DNA of 12,554 nucleotides from an uncultured Nitrososphaerota archaeon (GCA_934869045.1 CAKXAF010000041.1:1-12554); one strand, 5' to 3'. Shown: positions 1-7,458, numbered from the stretch's first letter. Translations and numbers: made by a program. The notes: generated by a model not told the origin, from the sequence alone.

Positions 1-929
1 ACTACGCCTCCATCCGGGACGCAGAATTCTCCCCTTTGAACAACCGGGCCTTTAACGGCCTTTACCGTCCAGGCTCCACCTTCAAGACCGCTGTGGCTGC
101 CGGCGCTCTGGAGGAAGGCGTCATCACCCCTGCCGACACGGTCAACTGCCAGCGTGTTTACCGCTACTATGACATTCTGCCAGGGAATCAGTTCCGGCCT
201 ACCTGCCTGGGCTACCATGGCAAGACGGACGCGGTCAAGGCTCTGACCGTCTCCTGCAACATCTTTTTCTACGATGTAGGGCGCCGTTTGGGAGCTGATC
301 AGATGAACGTCTATGCCAATCTTCTGGGGCTGGGCGTTCCCACCGGCATTGAACTCAGTGAGAGCGTCGGCGGCATCTCCGGCCCGGAGCGCTCCCAGTC
401 CCTGGGAAAAACTTGGGTACAGGGCGACATCTGCCAGGCGGCCATCGGCCAGATGGATACCAACGTCACGCCCCTTCAAATGGCAGTGCAGGCCATGACC
501 CTGGCAAACCGCGGGACGCGCTATCAAGCCCACCTGGTTAAGGAGGTCCGCAGCTATGATGATGCGGAAATCCTCGCTTCTACCCAGAAAAAAGTTCTCT
601 CCCAGTTTGAAATGAGCGATTCCACTTTTGAAACCATTAAAGACGGTATGATCGGCGCGGCTGCCCGGGTACCCGCGCCTTATCAGCTGACGGACCTGGG
701 CTACGACGTTGCTCTGAAAACCGGCACGCCTCAGAAAAACAATACGGAATTCCACTCTGCGGCCATTGCCTTTGCCCCTGCCGATGATGCTGACATCGCC
801 ATCAGCGTCATGCTGGAGCTGGGTGACAACGCCAACTACCTGATCCGCCAAATTCTGGAGGCTTACTACGCAACAGCCTCTGGCAGCGATACGGAGGAAA
901 ATTCATCCCTTTCTTCCGGGGAAGGGTGA
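1..929 (+). CDS. mrdA: Penicillin-binding protein 2 (class B transpeptidase), C-terminal part
   Basis: This is the 3' portion of a class B penicillin-binding protein; the 5' part lies left of the window and the reading frame enters at base 3. Class B enzymes are membrane-anchored DD-transpeptidases that cross-link peptidoglycan outside the cell, and the PBP2 group works with the elongation machinery. All three active-site motifs are visible. STFK, with the acylated serine, is about 25 residues into the visible part (bases 75-86). SCN is near base 255. KTGT is at bases 717-728. The context NRAFNGLYRPGSTFK is typical of PBP2/MrdA. About 308 residues are seen, ending in a low-complexity Ser/Glu/Gly tail at TGA 927-929. 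The next gene is a minD homologue, matching the mreBCD-mrdA-min arrangement of Gram-positive bacteria. Assignment to PBP2 rather than another class B enzyme is inferred from motif context and neighbours. Confidence 0.9.
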   Translation, partial: YASIRDAEFSPLNNRAFNGLYRPGSTFKTAVAAGALEEGVITPADTVNCQRVYRYYDILPGNQFRPTCLGYHGKTDAVKALTVSCNIFFYDVGRRLGADQMNVYANLLGLGVPTGIELSESVGGISGPERSQSLGKTWVQGDICQAAIGQMDTNVTPLQMAVQAMTLANRGTRYQAHLVKEVRSYDDAEILASTQKKVLSQFEMSDSTFETIKDGMIGAAARVPAPYQLTDLGYDVALKTGTPQKNNTEFHSAAIAFAPADDADIAISVMLELGDNANYLIRQILEAYYATASGSDTEENSSLSSGEG

Positions 930-952
930 TTTTTTAAAAAAAATCGCCCTTT
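921..952 (+). terminator. Hairpin over the PBP stop codon, weak terminator
   Basis: GGGTGA at the PBP stop plus the following T run pairs with an A run and TCGCCC, giving about 12 base pairs with one G-U pair and a small A/T loop. No T tract follows on the + strand (TTGGCAAAG comes next), so termination may be weak and the hairpin could instead protect the mRNA 3' end. The hairpin is seen directly; its function is inferred. Confidence 0.4.
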
Positions 953-1050
953 GGCAAAGAATTTCACAGATAACAGTAGAAAAATAGCGGAAAATATGTT
1001 AAACTAAAAATATCTAGCGATATCCTGCATTATCCGAAAGGACGTCTGGC

Positions 1051-1812
1051 ATGGCAACAGAACGCAGCGGTTTTTCAAACAATCAGGTGATCTCCCTGAC
1101 CTCCGGCAAGGGCGGCGTGGGGAAGTCCACCCTCTGCGTCGGGCTGGGGCTTGGCTTTGCCCTGTGCGGGAAATCCGCTCTGATGATCGAATTTGACGCT
1201 GGCCTGCGGGGGATCGACCTGATGCTGGGCATTGCGGACAAGATCGTTTTCGATCTGGGCGACCTGCTGGAAGGCCGCTGCACCATCAGCAAGGCCATCA
1301 TTGAGTCGCCTCTCAACGAAAACCTCAACGCTATCGTGGCTCCGGTAAGTCTGGAGGCCCCCCTGAACCTGGAGGATGTCCGGCTGCTCATCAGCGGCCT
1401 CCGTCCCCATTTTGACCGCATCATTCTGGATATGCCCGCCGGGCTGGGAACATCCGCCCGTGTAACCGCCGCCGCAGCGGATCTGGCCCTGATTATCGCG
1501 ACACCTGACCGCATCTGCGTGCGGGACGGCTGCCGGATGGCACAGGAGCTCCAGCGGAGCGGATTTGCAAACCACCGCCTGGTCATCAACCGGGTGGATG
1601 AAAAAATGATCCGCCGGGACGTCATTACCGATCTGGACGAGGTCATTGACGGCGTCGGCTCCCAGCTCATCGGCGTTCTGCCTGACGATTCCGCCATTCA
1701 GCTCCGCCTTTCCCGGGGTCTGGCACTTCGGGAAAGCCATCGGATCACCCGCATCTGCAAGACCATTGCCCGCCGCATCGATGGGGAATACCTCCCCCTA
1801 CTGCTCCGGTAA
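1051..1812 (+). CDS. minD: MinD-like septum-site ATPase
   Basis: This is a 253-residue P-loop ATPase of the MinD/ParA (deviant Walker A) family. MinD binds the membrane as an ATP dimer and positions the division inhibitor MinC. Visible features are KGGVGKST at residues 20-27 with the signature lysine, FDAGLRGIDLMLG at 48-60 (compare the MinD DIGLRNLD block), the Walker B-like RIILDMPAG around 123-131, and INRVDE near 180. The start is set by GAAAGGA about 8 bases upstream. It lies 121 bp after the PBP gene and 55 bp before mgsA. Oddities: no minC or minE is adjacent, and the C-terminal end (YLPLLLR) is not the usual Lys/Phe/Gly-rich MinD membrane helix, although an amphipathic tail is possible. 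A different MinD-family ATPase cannot be excluded. The upstream gap is A/T-rich, but no convincing promoter was found there. Confidence 0.82.
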   Translation: MATERSGFSNNQVISLTSGKGGVGKSTLCVGLGLGFALCGKSALMIEFDAGLRGIDLMLGIADKIVFDLGDLLEGRCTISKAIIESPLNENLNAIVAPVSLEAPLNLEDVRLLISGLRPHFDRIILDMPAGLGTSARVTAAAADLALIIATPDRICVRDGCRMAQELQRSGFANHRLVINRVDEKMIRRDVITDLDEVIDGVGSQLIGVLPDDSAIQLRLSRGLALRESHRITRICKTIARRIDGEYLPLLLR

Positions 1813-1867
1813 ACAGGATTCCCGTTCATGAATTACGATACAGATTTTACAGAGGAGGAACCGCACT

Positions 1868-2269
1868 ATGAACATCGCACTGATCGCTCACGATTCGAAA
1901 AAGGAACTGATGGTCCAGTTCTGCATCGCCTACTGTGGCATCATGAGCCGGCACAACTTATGCTCCACCGGCACCACCGGCAAACTTATCTCCGAGGCCA
2001 CCGGCCTGAATATCAAACGGTTCCTGAGCGGTCCCCAGGGCGGCGACCAACAGATCGCATCCCTCATCGCCTGCAACGAAATTGACCTCCTGCTCTTCTT
2101 CCGGGATCCACTGACTACCAAGACCCATGAGAGCAATGAAATGAACCTTCTCCGTCTTTGCGACGTCCACAATATCCCGGTGGCCACCAACATCGCCACG
2201 GCTGAGGTGCTGATCCACGGCCTGGAGCGCGGCGATCTCGACTGGCGCATCATCGTCAACCAGCGCTGA
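1868..2269 (+). CDS. mgsA: Methylglyoxal synthase
   Basis: A 133-residue cytoplasmic enzyme that converts dihydroxyacetone phosphate to methylglyoxal and phosphate, a bypass of lower glycolysis that relieves sugar-phosphate build-up. Length and sequence fit the family from end to end: IALIAHDSKK at the N terminus, the phosphate-binding TGTTG at residues 34-38, SGPQGGDQQ at 54-62 with the presumed catalytic Asp60 (Asp71 in the E. coli enzyme), FFRDPL with Asp80, His87 (His98 in E. coli), and IPVATNIATAE at 103-113. The position equivalent to E. coli Asp101 appears to be Asn90. GAGGAGGAA lies about 7 bases before the ATG and fixes the start. It sits 55 bp after minD and 46 bp before hisS with no terminator between, so cotranscription is likely. 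Confidence 0.95.
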   Translation: MNIALIAHDSKKELMVQFCIAYCGIMSRHNLCSTGTTGKLISEATGLNIKRFLSGPQGGDQQIASLIACNEIDLLLFFRDPLTTKTHESNEMNLLRLCDVHNIPVATNIATAEVLIHGLERGDLDWRIIVNQR

Positions 2270-2315
2270 CCCTCGCCTGGTCCTCTGAAAATTAACTGCA
2301 AAGGAAACTGGTATC

Positions 2316-3653
2316 ATGGCTTTGGAAATCCGTTCCATTAAGGGCACCCAGGACGTTTTGCCCGCGGACACTTATAAATGGCAGTTCGTCGAGCGCCTGT
2401 TTTTGGACACTGCGAGGCTTTACGGCTTCAACGAAATTCGCATCCCCACCTTTGAGGACAAGAGTCTCTTCATCCGCTCCGTCGGAGACACCACCGACGT
2501 GGTGCAAAAGGAAATGTATACCTTCACCGACCTGGGCGGCCGGGAACTTGCCCTCCGGCCTGAAGGCACCGCCGGAATCAATCGTGCCGTTATTGAAAGC
2601 GGCCTGATCAATGAGGCCCTGCCCCTAAAGCTCAGTTATGTCCTCTCCTGCTTCCGCGCCGAAAAGCCCCAGGCCGGCCGGTTCCGGGAATTCCACCAGC
2701 TGGGCATGGAGCTATTCGGCTCCCAGTCCCCCGCCGCCGACGCAGAGGTCATCGCTTTCGTCAATGACTTTTTCGGTATTCTGGGGCTAACGGGGATCTC
2801 TCTGGAGATCAACTCCATCGGCTGCCCCACCTGCCGCAAACATTATCATGCGGCGCTGAAAGAATACTTTGAGGCCCGCAAAGAAGAGCTCTGCGAGACC
2901 TGCCTAACCCGTCTGGAAAAAAATCCCCTGCGGATTTTGGACTGCAAGAGCCCGGTCTGTAAGGAAATTGCCAAAGACGCCCCCATCGGCCTGGATTATC
3001 TCTGCGACGACTGTAAGGCCCACTTCGAGGGGCTGAAAAAACGCCTGGATGCGCTGGGTATCGCCTACACCGTCAATCCTCGCATCGTCCGCGGACTGGA
3101 TTACTATACCAAGACCGTTTTTGAGTTTGTCTCCGGCGATATCGGCGCGCAGAGTACGGTCTGCGGCGGCGGCCGGTACGACGGCCTCATCAAAAGCCTG
3201 GGCGGTGCGGATCAACCCGGCATTGGGTATGCCATGGGCATCGAACGGCTGCTGATGGTGCTGGAGGCCCAGGGGATTGAAATTCCCAAACCCGCCCCCT
3301 GTGACCTTTACATTGCCTCCATGGGCGAAGATGCTGCTGTCCGGGCCATGGAATTGGCCGCCGCACTCCGTTCCGAAGGTTTCGCGGCGGAATCCGACCT
3401 GGTGGGCCGCAGCCTCAAGGCCCAGATGAAGTATGCCGACAAGATCGGCGCGAAATTCTCCATGGTCATCGGCGATGACGAGCTGGCGGCTGGAAAGGCC
3501 AAGGTCAAAAACATGGCCACCGGCGAAACGGCCGAGGTGGAGCTGGACGGCGACCTGTCCAAGTTTTTCTACGACCATGAGTTGGCCGAGTTGTCCGGCG
3601 CACTGGACAGCGGGGAGGTCTCTCCTGAGCTGCTCTCCGGCCTGCTGAAATGA
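2316..3653 (+). CDS. hisS: Histidyl-tRNA synthetase
   Basis: A 445-residue class II synthetase that charges tRNA-His. Visible motifs are RPEGTAGINR at residues 81-90, motif 2 FRAEKPQAGRFREFHQ at 113-128, the histidine-specific VRGLDYYTKTVFEF at 258-271, GGGRYDGL at 284-291 and motif 3 GIGYAMGIERL at 302-312. An alpha/beta anticodon-binding domain follows from about 328. The insertion between motif 2 and the histidine loop holds eight cysteines at 170, 173, 193, 196, 210, 215, 230 and 233, arranged as spaced pairs, which suggests metal binding. The start has AAAGGAA about 10 bases upstream. It follows mgsA by 46 bp and is followed within 10 bases by a strong terminator. No T-box leader is seen. 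This is more likely a true HisRS than the HisZ paralogue because all the catalytic motifs are intact. Confidence 0.97.
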   Translation: MALEIRSIKGTQDVLPADTYKWQFVERLFLDTARLYGFNEIRIPTFEDKSLFIRSVGDTTDVVQKEMYTFTDLGGRELALRPEGTAGINRAVIESGLINEALPLKLSYVLSCFRAEKPQAGRFREFHQLGMELFGSQSPAADAEVIAFVNDFFGILGLTGISLEINSIGCPTCRKHYHAALKEYFEARKEELCETCLTRLEKNPLRILDCKSPVCKEIAKDAPIGLDYLCDDCKAHFEGLKKRLDALGIAYTVNPRIVRGLDYYTKTVFEFVSGDIGAQSTVCGGGRYDGLIKSLGGADQPGIGYAMGIERLLMVLEAQGIEIPKPAPCDLYIASMGEDAAVRAMELAAALRSEGFAAESDLVGRSLKAQMKYADKIGAKFSMVIGDDELAAGKAKVKNMATGETAEVELDGDLSKFFYDHELAELSGALDSGEVSPELLSGLLK

Positions 3654-3660
3654 ATTCCCT

Positions 3661-3713
3661 TCCGCCCCACGAGATCCGCCGGACGGGCGGGTTTTGGGGC
3701 GGATTTTCCTTTT
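3661..3713 (+). terminator. Intrinsic terminator after hisS
   Basis: A perfect 9-bp outer stem, TCCGCCCCA (3661-3669) with TGGGGCGGA (3695-3703), encloses an inner CCGCC/GGCGG hairpin and is followed by TTTTCCTTTT. It begins 7 bases after the hisS stop, so it probably ends the mrdA-minD-mgsA-hisS transcript. If termination is incomplete, it would set the level of aspS. Confidence 0.85.
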
Positions 3714-3765
3714 CGGACGGCGGTGGCTCAACTCTGAAAATAAAACCAGAAAGGTTGTTTTAAAA

Positions 3766-5556
3766 ATGGCAGAATCCATGCGCGGACTGAAACGAACCCA
3801 TTACTGTGGGGAGGTTTCTGTCCGGGATATCGGCAGCGAAATTGTTGTAGGGGGCTTTACTCAGAAGCAGCGGGACAAGGGCGAGCTGGTTTTCATCGAC
3901 CTGCGGGACCGCACCGGCATCGTCCAGCTGATTTTTGACGATTCCACCGACCGCGCCGTCATCGAAAAGGCCAAAGACGTCCGCTCCGAGTACGTCCTCA
4001 TGGCCCGGGGAACCGTCCGCCGCCGGGAGAGCGTCAATCCCGACCTGCCCACCGGCGAAGTGGAGATTTTTGTCACCGAGCTGCGCATCCTGGCCAAAGC
4101 CCAGACCCCTCCCTTCCACATTACCGACGAAACTGACACCAACGAAGAACTGCGCCTGCGCTACCGCTACCTGGATCTGCGCCGTGCCAGCCTTCAGAAG
4201 AACCTGATGCTCCGGGCGAAAATCACCAAAGCCGCCCGGGACTACTTCGCGGACAATGGCTTCATCGAAATTGACACCCCCATGCTGATGAAATCCACCC
4301 CTGAAGGCGCCCGGGACTACGTCGTCCCCTCCCGGGTGCACAACGGCAGTTTCTACGCCCTTCCCCAGTCCCCCCAGATCTACAAGCAGCTGCTGATGAT
4401 CTCCGGCTTTGACCGGTACATCCAGTTCGCCCGCTGTTTCCGGGATGAGGACCTCCGGGCCGACCGCCAACCGGAATTCACCCAGATCGACCTGGAAATG
4501 TCCTTTGTAGACACGGAGGACGTCATGGAGATGGGCGAGGGCTTTGTCAGGTATATCATGAAAACCGTCATGGACGTGGATATCGCGGAGCCGCTGCCCC
4601 GGCTGACCTACAAGGACGCCATGGAGCGTTTTGGCTCCGACAAGCCGGACATCCGCTACGGCATGGAGATCTGCGACCTTTCTGCGCTGGTGAAGGACTG
4701 CGGGTTCTCGGTATTTTCCGGGGCCGTCGCAGCCGGTGGCAGCGTCCGGGGCATCGTGGTCAAGGGCGGGGCGGCCACCTACACCCGGAAGGAAATCGAT
4801 AAGCTCACCGAGCAGGCCAAGGGCATCGGCGCCAAGGGCTTGGCCTGGGTTCGTTGGGTCGAGGAGAAGCCCGCCTGCTCCTTTGCCAAATTCTTCTCCG
4901 AGGAGGAGCTGACTGTGCTGCTCCAAAAGCTGGGCTGCGAAAAAGGCGACGTGGCGCTGATCATCGCGGACAAGGACCGGGTGACGCTTCCGGTACTTGG
5001 CGCACTGCGCCAGACCTGCGCCAAGCGGATGGGCATCATACCCGAAGGCTACGCCTTCCTGTGGATCACGGAGTTCCCCTTCTTTGAGTGGGACGAAGAA
5101 AGCGAAAGCTGGGTGGCCATGCACCATCCCTTCACTATGCCCCTGGACGAGTGCCTGCCTTATCTGGACAGCGATCCCGGGGCGGTGCGCGCCAAGGCCT
5201 ATGACCTGGTTCTCAACGGCATCGAGCTGTCCAGCGGCTCCATCCGCATCACTGACTACGAGCTGCAACAGAAGATGTTCCAGGCGCTGGGACTTACCGA
5301 GGAGGAAATTGCGGCGAAGTTCGGCTTTCTGGTAGATGCCTATAAATTCGGCGCGCCGCCCCACGGCGGAATGGGTATCGGCCTGGATCGGCTGTCTATG
5401 CTGCTCTGCGGCGCGGACAACATCCGGGATGTCACGGCTTTCCCCAAGGTTCAGAACGCCAGCGAGTTGATGAGCGGCTGTCCTTCCCCCATCGACGCGA
5501 AACAGCTGGAGGAGCTGGGAATTGCTGTCAGCCTTCCCCAGGGAAACGAATCCTGA
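3766..5556 (+). CDS. aspS: Aspartyl-tRNA synthetase, bacterial type
   Basis: A 596-residue class IIb synthetase that charges tRNA-Asp. An N-terminal OB-fold anticodon-binding domain covers about residues 1-105. The catalytic core has RYRYLDLRR at 132-140, the flipping-loop region STPEGARDY at 177-185, QSPQ at 201-204, motif 2 FRDEDLRADRQPEFTQ at 225-240 and motif 3 GIGLDRLSM at 537-545. The GAD insertion of bacterial AspRS lies at about 300-415. The chosen ATG has AGAAAGG about 8-9 bases upstream. A longer in-frame TTG start at 3694 falls inside the terminator stem and has no ribosome binding site. Only 52 bp separate the terminator tract from the ATG, so any private promoter must lie there; none is clear. 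Whether the enzyme also misacylates tRNA-Asn (non-discriminating type) cannot be decided here. Confidence 0.97.
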   Translation: MAESMRGLKRTHYCGEVSVRDIGSEIVVGGFTQKQRDKGELVFIDLRDRTGIVQLIFDDSTDRAVIEKAKDVRSEYVLMARGTVRRRESVNPDLPTGEVEIFVTELRILAKAQTPPFHITDETDTNEELRLRYRYLDLRRASLQKNLMLRAKITKAARDYFADNGFIEIDTPMLMKSTPEGARDYVVPSRVHNGSFYALPQSPQIYKQLLMISGFDRYIQFARCFRDEDLRADRQPEFTQIDLEMSFVDTEDVMEMGEGFVRYIMKTVMDVDIAEPLPRLTYKDAMERFGSDKPDIRYGMEICDLSALVKDCGFSVFSGAVAAGGSVRGIVVKGGAATYTRKEIDKLTEQAKGIGAKGLAWVRWVEEKPACSFAKFFSEEELTVLLQKLGCEKGDVALIIADKDRVTLPVLGALRQTCAKRMGIIPEGYAFLWITEFPFFEWDEESESWVAMHHPFTMPLDECLPYLDSDPGAVRAKAYDLVLNGIELSSGSIRITDYELQQKMFQALGLTEEEIAAKFGFLVDAYKFGAPPHGGMGIGLDRLSMLLCGADNIRDVTAFPKVQNASELMSGCPSPIDAKQLEELGIAVSLPQGNES

Positions 5557-5583
5557 GATACGGAACGGGGAAGGAGGACTCCT

Positions 5584-5721
5584 ATGCTGCAGGCTTTTCT
5601 ATCCGGCCTGATCGTGTTGGCAGCGGGTTATCTCGGTTGCTTTCTCGATCTTGCCGGCTGTATTATCGCAAGCATCGCAGCGGCGACCGGCTGCATTGTT
5701 TACGCAGTAAGGAAAAGGTAA
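5584..5721 (+). CDS. 45-residue two-helix membrane protein, unknown function
   Basis: A small ORF with the best ribosome binding site in the window: AAGGAGG at 5571-5577, six bases before the ATG. The 45-residue product is almost entirely hydrophobic. One likely membrane segment covers residues 4-21 and another covers 23-42. A Gly/Asp turn region lies between them, and the tail is basic (RKR). Cysteines occur at 19, 26 and 37. It begins 27 bases after the aspS stop and is followed by a strong terminator, so it is probably the last gene of the aspS transcript. I do not recognise the family. The strong translation signal and clean hydrophobic profile support a real gene; the function is unknown. 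Confidence 0.7.
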   Translation: MLQAFLSGLIVLAAGYLGCFLDLAGCIIASIAAATGCIVYAVRKR

Positions 5722-5784
5722 TCCTTAGCTGACAGTTTATAAAAAGGCGGACGAAGTCGAGCCAAAACTTGACTTTAACAAGCG

Positions 5785-5814
5785 AAGGCCGTCCCAATTT
5801 TGGGACGGCCTTTT
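5785..5814 (+). terminator. Strong intrinsic terminator closing the aspS unit
   Basis: A perfect 12-bp stem, AAGGCCGTCCCA with TGGGACGGCCTT, closes on a 4-base ATTT loop and continues into TTTT on the + strand. It lies 63 bases after the small membrane protein gene. The flanking A residues mean it could also serve the convergent nitroreductase gene, which ends 28 bases away, but the T tract on that strand is poor. Confidence 0.9.
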
Positions 5815-5841
5815 CTGCTGCATTCCACGGTCCTGCCGGAA

Positions 5842-6348
5842 TTATTCGGTTATTTGTGTAACAGTTCCCTCCGCACGGGGCTTCGGCTCCGGGTTAGAGC
5901 CCGCCGGGAAGCCCAGAGCGATGGAGCCTACCGGCCGGTATCCGGCAGGTCCGCCCCACTCCCGCGCAGCAGATTCCTCCCGGAAAAGATCGTTGACGCA
6001 ATGGATCCAGCAGGTCCCCAGCCCCAAGGAGGCCGCCGCCAGCAGCATATTGCCGATGGCCAGGCTGCCGTCGCAGAGCGGGGCGATGGCGTCCTTCCTG
6101 GCAAACACCAGGATCATGGTGGGCGCTCCGTAATAGGGATCGCGCCCAAGCTTCTCCTGGCAGTAGGCTCGATAGCGCTTCGCTGCGGCGCCGCAAATCA
6201 CGGAAAAATGCCAGGACTGCTGATTCATGGCGCTGGGGGCGTACAGGCCCGCCTTGACAACCGCATCCAAATCCGCGCTGGGGACCGGCTCCTCCTGGAA
6301 CGCACGCACACTGCGGCGATTCAAAATGGTATTGAGTACTTCGTTCAT
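5842..6348 (-). CDS. Nitroreductase family FMN oxidoreductase
   Basis: A 168-residue small nitroreductase-family flavoprotein. These enzymes bind FMN as dimers and reduce nitro compounds, quinones or other acceptors with NAD(P)H; the natural substrate cannot be read from sequence. Family marks are RRSVR at residues 11-15 (FMN phosphate), APSAMNQQSW at 37-46, PYYGAPTMILVFA at 71-83 (the strand that usually precedes the second half), GLGTCWI at 109-115 and GYRPVGSIALGFPAG at 136-150. AGGAGG lies about 6 bases before the ATG and overlaps the stop of the upstream SGNH hydrolase gene. Only 11 bp separate the two genes, so they are cotranscribed and possibly translationally coupled. No signal peptide is present, so the protein is cytoplasmic. 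The length is typical of the short subgroup. Confidence 0.9.
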   Translation of the reverse strand: MNEVLNTILNRRSVRAFQEEPVPSADLDAVVKAGLYAPSAMNQQSWHFSVICGAAAKRYRAYCQEKLGRDPYYGAPTMILVFARKDAIAPLCDGSLAIGNMLLAAASLGLGTCWIHCVNDLFREESAAREWGGPAGYRPVGSIALGFPAGSNPEPKPRAEGTVTQITE

Positions 6349-6359
6349 CGTTTGTCCTC

Positions 6360-7067
6360 CTATTCCCGACTCTGGGCCGCAAAATAGCCGGCAGCAAAGC
6401 GGGAAAATTCTTCTGTCAGGATTTCATGCCCTTTTTCGCTGGGATGGATGCCGTCCTCGCAGATCAAACTTTTAAAATCGTGCCGGCTGAGAAAGGCGGA
6501 TCGCACGTCTACAAACAAGGTCTGGGTCTGCTGGGCGATGCGCTCCGCTGTCCGGGAGTAAAGTTCCTGGAAGCGGTAAATCATCTGCATATCCCCCAGC
6601 CAACGAAGGATATTGGTCTTGGAAAGTCCATCCCGGGTGATCCAGTTGAGATACTTTTCCGCATCAATGGGCGGGAGAGACATGAGGATGGGCGTGACGC
6701 CTTTCTCTTTAAGCAGCGCCAGCATCTCCCGGTAAGTCTTTTCAAACAGCGGCAAAGGCGTATGGGGCTGGTGATCCCCGCTGGAATTGGCCGCGACCTC
6801 CTCCCAATTGTAATCGCAGTCGTTTCCGCCATATTCCAGCAGCACCATATCGCAGGAAAGCCCGCGTTCAGCCGCCCGTTTCAGCTGCTCCAGCCCCTTT
6901 GTCACTGTACAGCCAAATTTGGCCTTATTTTGGATAGCCAGAGGGAATTCCGATTGGAGCAGCTGGAGGTTTTCGTCCCCAACCGTACAGTAGCGGCTGT
7001 TTTGATCCAGGAGGACACCTTTCATAACGGAGTCGCCATAAATTTGAATTTGCTTCAAGAGATTCAT
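6360..7067 (-). CDS. SGNH/GDSL-type hydrolase, cytoplasmic
   Basis: A 235-residue protein of the SGNH hydrolase superfamily (esterases, lipases, thioesterases and deacetylases). Block I is YGDS at residues 10-13 with the nucleophile Ser13. The block II glycine is Gly52 in KFGC. Block III is EYGGND at 78-83 with Asn82. Block V is DGIHPS at 205-210, giving Asp205 and His208. The full catalytic set is therefore present. There is no signal peptide or lipobox, so it probably acts inside the cell. A GGGGG tract lies about 8 bases before the ATG. It is the first gene of a two-gene unit with the nitroreductase. A TATACAAT box lies about 85-92 bases upstream on this strand (7152-7159), but no good -35 accompanies it. 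Substrate unknown. Confidence 0.88.
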   Translation of the reverse strand: MNLLKQIQIYGDSVMKGVLLDQNSRYCTVGDENLQLLQSEFPLAIQNKAKFGCTVTKGLEQLKRAAERGLSCDMVLLEYGGNDCDYNWEEVAANSSGDHQPHTPLPLFEKTYREMLALLKEKGVTPILMSLPPIDAEKYLNWITRDGLSKTNILRWLGDMQMIYRFQELYSRTAERIAQQTQTLFVDVRSAFLSRHDFKSLICEDGIHPSEKGHEILTEEFSRFAAGYFAAQSRE

Positions 7068-7205
7068 CTAAAACACCCCCATTTTAAAAAAGGCAGCATT
7101 CAGGTACGGCTACAGCTTTCCACAGAATTTCCATCTTTTAAAATTACTTTTATTGTATACCGGGATTGTTGCAAAATTCCTGAGGGTTTGTAAAAAATAT
7201 CCGAA

Positions 7206-7457
7206 TCAGGAAGTGGACGGATGCTCTTTCTGCCTGCGCCGGAGCCGCAGATAGCTGAAAATCGCCCACAGCAGCCGGACCACCGGACGGACAGCAGCAT
7301 ATAGGGCCCCAAGGGTCATGAGAACCCGGATATCTTTCCGGATGCGGAGCAGCCTTCGCCGATTTTCCTCAAGAGAACGTCCAAGAGCGGTCCGCGGGAC
7401 CTGGCGGTGCGCCTTTTCTCTGCCGCTTTTGCCGGGCCATTTCACAGTCCTGCCCAT
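7206..7457 (-). CDS. 83-residue basic single-span membrane protein, unknown
   Basis: A small gene directly after the diguanylate cyclase. The ATG at 7457 is preferred: its ribosome binding site (GAGGGGGG) lies in the end of the upstream gene and the ATG comes one base after that gene's TGA, a classic coupled restart. An ATG seven codons earlier has no ribosome binding site. The N-terminal half is strongly basic (repeated Arg/Lys around residues 4-48). Residues about 49-74 are hydrophobic and could form one membrane span or a re-entrant hairpin broken by RP and R. The C terminus is again basic (RLRRRQK). I do not recognise a family. The coupling suggests it works with the cyclase, perhaps as a membrane anchor; that is inference. 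Confidence 0.65.
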   Translation of the reverse strand: MGRTVKWPGKSGREKAHRQVPRTALGRSLEENRRRLLRIRKDIRVLMTLGALYAAVRPVVRLLWAIFSYLRLRRRQKEHPSTS

Positions 7458-7458
7458 C

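Noticed and set aside
1828..2085. An 85-codon + strand frame overlapping the start of mgsA
   Set aside because: It overlaps mgsA in another frame, gives a low-complexity His/Arg product and has no good ribosome binding site.
2270..3765. T-box leader for hisS or aspS
   Set aside because: The gaps before both genes are too short (46 and 112 bases), and no T-box sequence such as GGTGGTACCGCG is present.
3760..5364. A 534-codon open frame on the - strand opposite aspS
   Set aside because: It mirrors the aspS codon structure in GC-rich DNA. The product has no family motifs and there is no ribosome binding site, while the + strand encodes a complete AspRS.
5800..7193. Open frames of 195 and 255 codons on the + strand opposite the nitroreductase and SGNH genes
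   Set aside because: The - strand products carry complete family motifs and ribosome binding sites; the + strand ones carry neither.
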